A DNA stretch of 7,034 nt from an uncultured Eubacteriales bacterium. Lineage in GTDB: Bacteria; Bacillota; Clostridia; Lachnospirales; Lachnospiraceae. Of this stretch, positions 5,918-7,034 are shown piece by piece. Under the pieces are notes generated by a model, which made no database searches, was not told the DNA's origin, and was given only the letters and a program-made list of their open reading frames with translations. A program made the position numbers and the translations under genes. The first letter of the stretch is position 1, and each line of letters starts with the position of its first letter. The DNA is taken from positions 1 through 7,034 of the forward strand of contig OMSZ01000223.1 in assembly GCA_900313855.1 (NCBI GenBank). Direction: 5' to 3'.

Positions 5918-5968
5918 ATGCGAGGGCTGCGAGGGTTAAAAGGGTTGAAAGGGTATAGGTTAAATTAA
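5918..5968 (+). repeat. Nine-nt tandem repeat / G-quadruplex-like tract
   Basis: GGG occurs at 5924, 5933, 5942 and 5951, exactly 9 nt apart, separated by 6-nt loops CTGCGA, TTAAAA and TTGAAA. This is a degenerate 9-nt tandem repeat and also satisfies the G3-N1-7 four-run pattern for a G-quadruplex. Read from ATG 5918 it encodes a 16-residue ORF, MRGLRGLKGLKGYRLN, but there is no convincing ribosome binding site. It lies in the 3' region of the transglutaminase gene, where no normal terminator is seen. Confidence 0.65.
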
Positions 5969-6039
5969 GGTGTCTAATAGCATTTGGCTATTGGCAAAAT
6001 ACAAAATATCAAAAATAATAAATTTATTGTAAAATATAC

Positions 6040-6068
6040 TTGACATTATGTCGGGGCGGTGGTATTAT
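6040..6068 (+). promoter_or_regulatory. Sigma-A promoter of the membrane protein-XRE operon
   Basis: TTGACA (6040-6045) is a perfect -35. A 17-nt spacer leads to TATTAT (6063-6068). Transcription should begin near 6075, giving a leader of about 60 nt before the ATG at 6134. Confidence 0.85.
6042..6052. promoter_or_regulatory. Palindrome on the -35 box, candidate XRE operator
   Basis: GACAT-T-ATGTC is a perfect 11-nt palindrome with an odd centre, overlapping the -35 box. Small XRE proteins bind sites of this size, and the operon's second gene encodes one, so negative autoregulation is likely. This is inference from position and symmetry. Confidence 0.5.
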
Positions 6069-6133
6069 AATGCCAGAAGCTTCCAAGAAACATAATGATC
6101 AAGTATTTTTTTATTAAAGAAAGGATGATATTT

Positions 6134-6649
6134 ATGAAGAGCATGACATTAGGTATTTTATTAGGAATCGTAGTAGGACTTATTCTTACAGCAATATTTT
6201 TGAAGACAATGAACAAAGACGGCAAGATGAAGACAGAGTATGATGAGAGACAGAAAGAAGCACGCGGCAGGGCATACATGTTTGGATTTTACGGAGTAGT
6301 ATTTGCAAATGCATTATTCCTTGTTTTATCAACATCGTTTGATCTCAAATTTTTAGGATTATCTCTTTACTTTATACCTATATTGGTAGGAATAATCGTT
6401 CAGGTGACTTACAGTATTTTCCATGATGCGTATGTTGGACTTAACAACAACATGACAAGATTTCTTGTAGGTATGACACTCATTTCCGCATTCAACATTT
6501 TTGTAGGCGTTATGGCATGTATTCATGGCGAACTTATTGTTGACAACAAGCTTCAGGGACCATTTATTAATCTGTTATGTGGTGGCATATTTCTTATACT
6601 TGTTGTTGAGCTTGGAATTAAGAAGCTTTATGACGGCAAGTCTGAATAA
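6134..6649 (+). CDS. Five-helix membrane protein with DERQ motif
   Basis: A 171-residue integral membrane protein of unknown function. Predicted helices are about 5-23, 48-68, 74-96, 109-130 and 144-162. The basic loop 24-47 (KTMNKDGKMKTEYDERQKEARGR) and the KKLYDGKSE tail would both be cytoplasmic by the positive-inside rule. The DERQ tetrad (37-40) is a hallmark of small clostridial and archaeal membrane proteins that often sit next to XRE regulators; exact family assignment is uncertain. The start at 6134 follows AAGGA (6121-6125) with an 8-nt spacer. Upstream in-frame ATGs at 6095 and 6125 have no suitable site or overlap it. The stop codon overlaps the ribosome binding site of the next gene, so the pair is coupled. 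A toxin-like or stress role is only speculation. Confidence 0.88.
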   Translation: MKSMTLGILLGIVVGLILTAIFLKTMNKDGKMKTEYDERQKEARGRAYMFGFYGVVFANALFLVLSTSFDLKFLGLSLYFIPILVGIIVQVTYSIFHDAYVGLNNNMTRFLVGMTLISAFNIFVGVMACIHGELIVDNKLQGPFINLLCGGIFLILVVELGIKKLYDGKSE

Positions 6650-6663
6650 GGAGTGTGATAAGT

Positions 6664-6858
6664 ATGAAGAATCTTCGTTTGAAAGCAGCGCGCGCCGGGC
6701 TTGATATGTCGCAGGATGACCTTGCCAAAGCGGTAGGCGTATCTAGACAGACGATAAGCGCGATAGAGAAGGGTGATTATAACCCGACGATCAACCTTTG
6801 TATAAGTGTCTGTAAGACACTTGGTAAGACATTAGATGAGCTGTTTTGGGAAGAATGA
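6664..6858 (+). CDS. Minimal XRE-family transcriptional regulator
   Basis: A 64-residue DNA-binding protein consisting of little more than one helix-turn-helix of the Cro/C1 (XRE) type. The motif is clear: MSQDDLAKAVGVSRQTISAIEKG (split by eye at about 15-37, recognition helix around 27-36) followed by YNPTINLCISVCKTLGKTLDELF. There is no ligand-binding or oligomerisation domain beyond this, so it probably binds as a dimer to a short palindrome. The start is taken at ATG 6664; AAGGAG (6648-6653) lies 10 nt upstream. A GTG at 6655 in the same frame is only 1 nt from that site and would add MIS. It follows the DERQ membrane protein by 14 nt and likely autoregulates the operon through the palindrome at 6042-6052. 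A strong terminator follows. Confidence 0.95.
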   Translation: MKNLRLKAARAGLDMSQDDLAKAVGVSRQTISAIEKGDYNPTINLCISVCKTLGKTLDELFWEE

Positions 6859-6868
6859 AAGCGTTTGT

Positions 6869-6900
6869 AATAAGGATCCGGAGACCGGGTCCTTATTTTT
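6869..6900 (+). terminator. Intrinsic terminator of the XRE operon
   Basis: AATAAGGATCCGG (6869-6881) pairs with CCGGGTCCTTATT (6885-6897) through 13 positions with one T-G wobble and a 3-nt loop, followed by T to 6900. It lies 10 nt after the regulator's stop codon. Confidence 0.95.
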
Positions 6901-6936
6901 GCTTTATAGGAAACTTCATTTCCTATAAAGCAAAAA
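6896..6936. repeat. Perfect 18-bp inverted repeat overlapping the terminator
   Basis: TTTTTGCTTTATAGGAAA (6896-6913) and its exact complement (6919-6936) surround a 5-nt loop CTTCA. The left arm includes the T-tract of the preceding terminator. There is no T-run after it on the plus strand. The perfection of 18 pairs suggests selection or recent insertion of a palindromic element. Confidence 0.85.
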
Positions 6937-7000
6937 CGCTCCGCGGGGATGCACACTCGCGCGTTTGGAAATTGTTGCTTGCAGCAACCGCGCTTGGCGC
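6934..7000. repeat. Chain of further hairpins
   Basis: Continuing directly from the previous palindrome are AAACGC/GCGTTT (6934-6966, long loop containing CCGCGG), GTTGCT/AGCAAC (6974-6988, loop TGC) and GCGC/GCGC (6990-7000, loop TTG). Little sequence is unpaired. It is probably a palindromic intergenic element, possibly dispersed in the genome. Confidence 0.55.
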
Positions 7001-7001
7001 T

Positions 7002-7028
7002 AGAGTTTCGCGAGCGAAACTCTTTTTT
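7002..7028 (+). terminator. Second intrinsic terminator at the window end
   Basis: AGAGTTTCG (7002-7010) pairs with CGAAACTCT (7015-7023), with loop CGAG, followed by T through 7028. It reads on the plus strand, though no gene lies between it and the terminator at 6869-6900. It therefore acts as a backup stop or as the end of a structured RNA. Confidence 0.8.
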
Positions 7029-7034
7029 ATTTTG

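Noticed and set aside
5976..5992. AATAGC/GCTATT hairpin as terminator of the transglutaminase-like gene
   Set aside because: Only 6 bp, AT-rich and without a following T-tract on the plus strand.

Overview
The window looks like a chromosomal segment of a low-to-moderate GC Firmicute, most likely a Lachnospiraceae-type clostridium (Butyrivibrio/Roseburia-like). The basis is the L13 and S9 sequences, strong AGGAGG ribosome binding sites, sigma-A-type promoters, intrinsic terminators, and a clostridial small-membrane-protein/XRE pair. The genus is an inference from gene style; no rRNA or tRNA is present.

Layout. (1) 41-920: the ribosomal protein operon rplM-rpsI, closed by a strong terminator. 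(2) 921-1280: a 360-base gene-free stretch holding a cluster of hairpins, a candidate short transcript with its own promoter and terminator, and a nadA promoter overlapped by an inverted repeat. (3) 1281-2192: nadA, quinolinate synthase, alone rather than with nadB and nadC. (4) 2200-4009: a divergent pair of unrecognised genes sharing a 103-bp promoter region. The minus-strand one encodes a small N-terminal domain plus a long coiled coil. The plus-strand one encodes a cysteine-rich, beta-rich protein that could be a surface or spore-layer component. The minus-strand gene meets nadA tail to tail, with a hairpin covering both stop codons. (5) 4283-5904: a two-gene operon with ATGA overlap, a zinc-dependent phospholipase C-like protein followed by a membrane-anchored transglutaminase-like protein. 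(6) 5905-6133: a spacer with a 9-nt tandem repeat that also fits a G-quadruplex pattern, then a near-consensus promoter with a palindrome on its -35 box. (7) 6134-6858: a five-helix membrane protein with a DERQ motif, followed by a minimal XRE regulator. (8) 6869-7034: an almost unbroken chain of hairpins starting and ending with terminators.

How the parts relate. rplM-rpsI and nadA are housekeeping. The most uncharacterised content is the divergent Cys-rich/coiled-coil pair, the PLC-like/transglutaminase operon, and the structured non-coding DNA. No phage, IS element, CRISPR array or recognised defence system is visible. The system-like units are small (two genes each), and their functions are inferred from domains and neighbourhood only.
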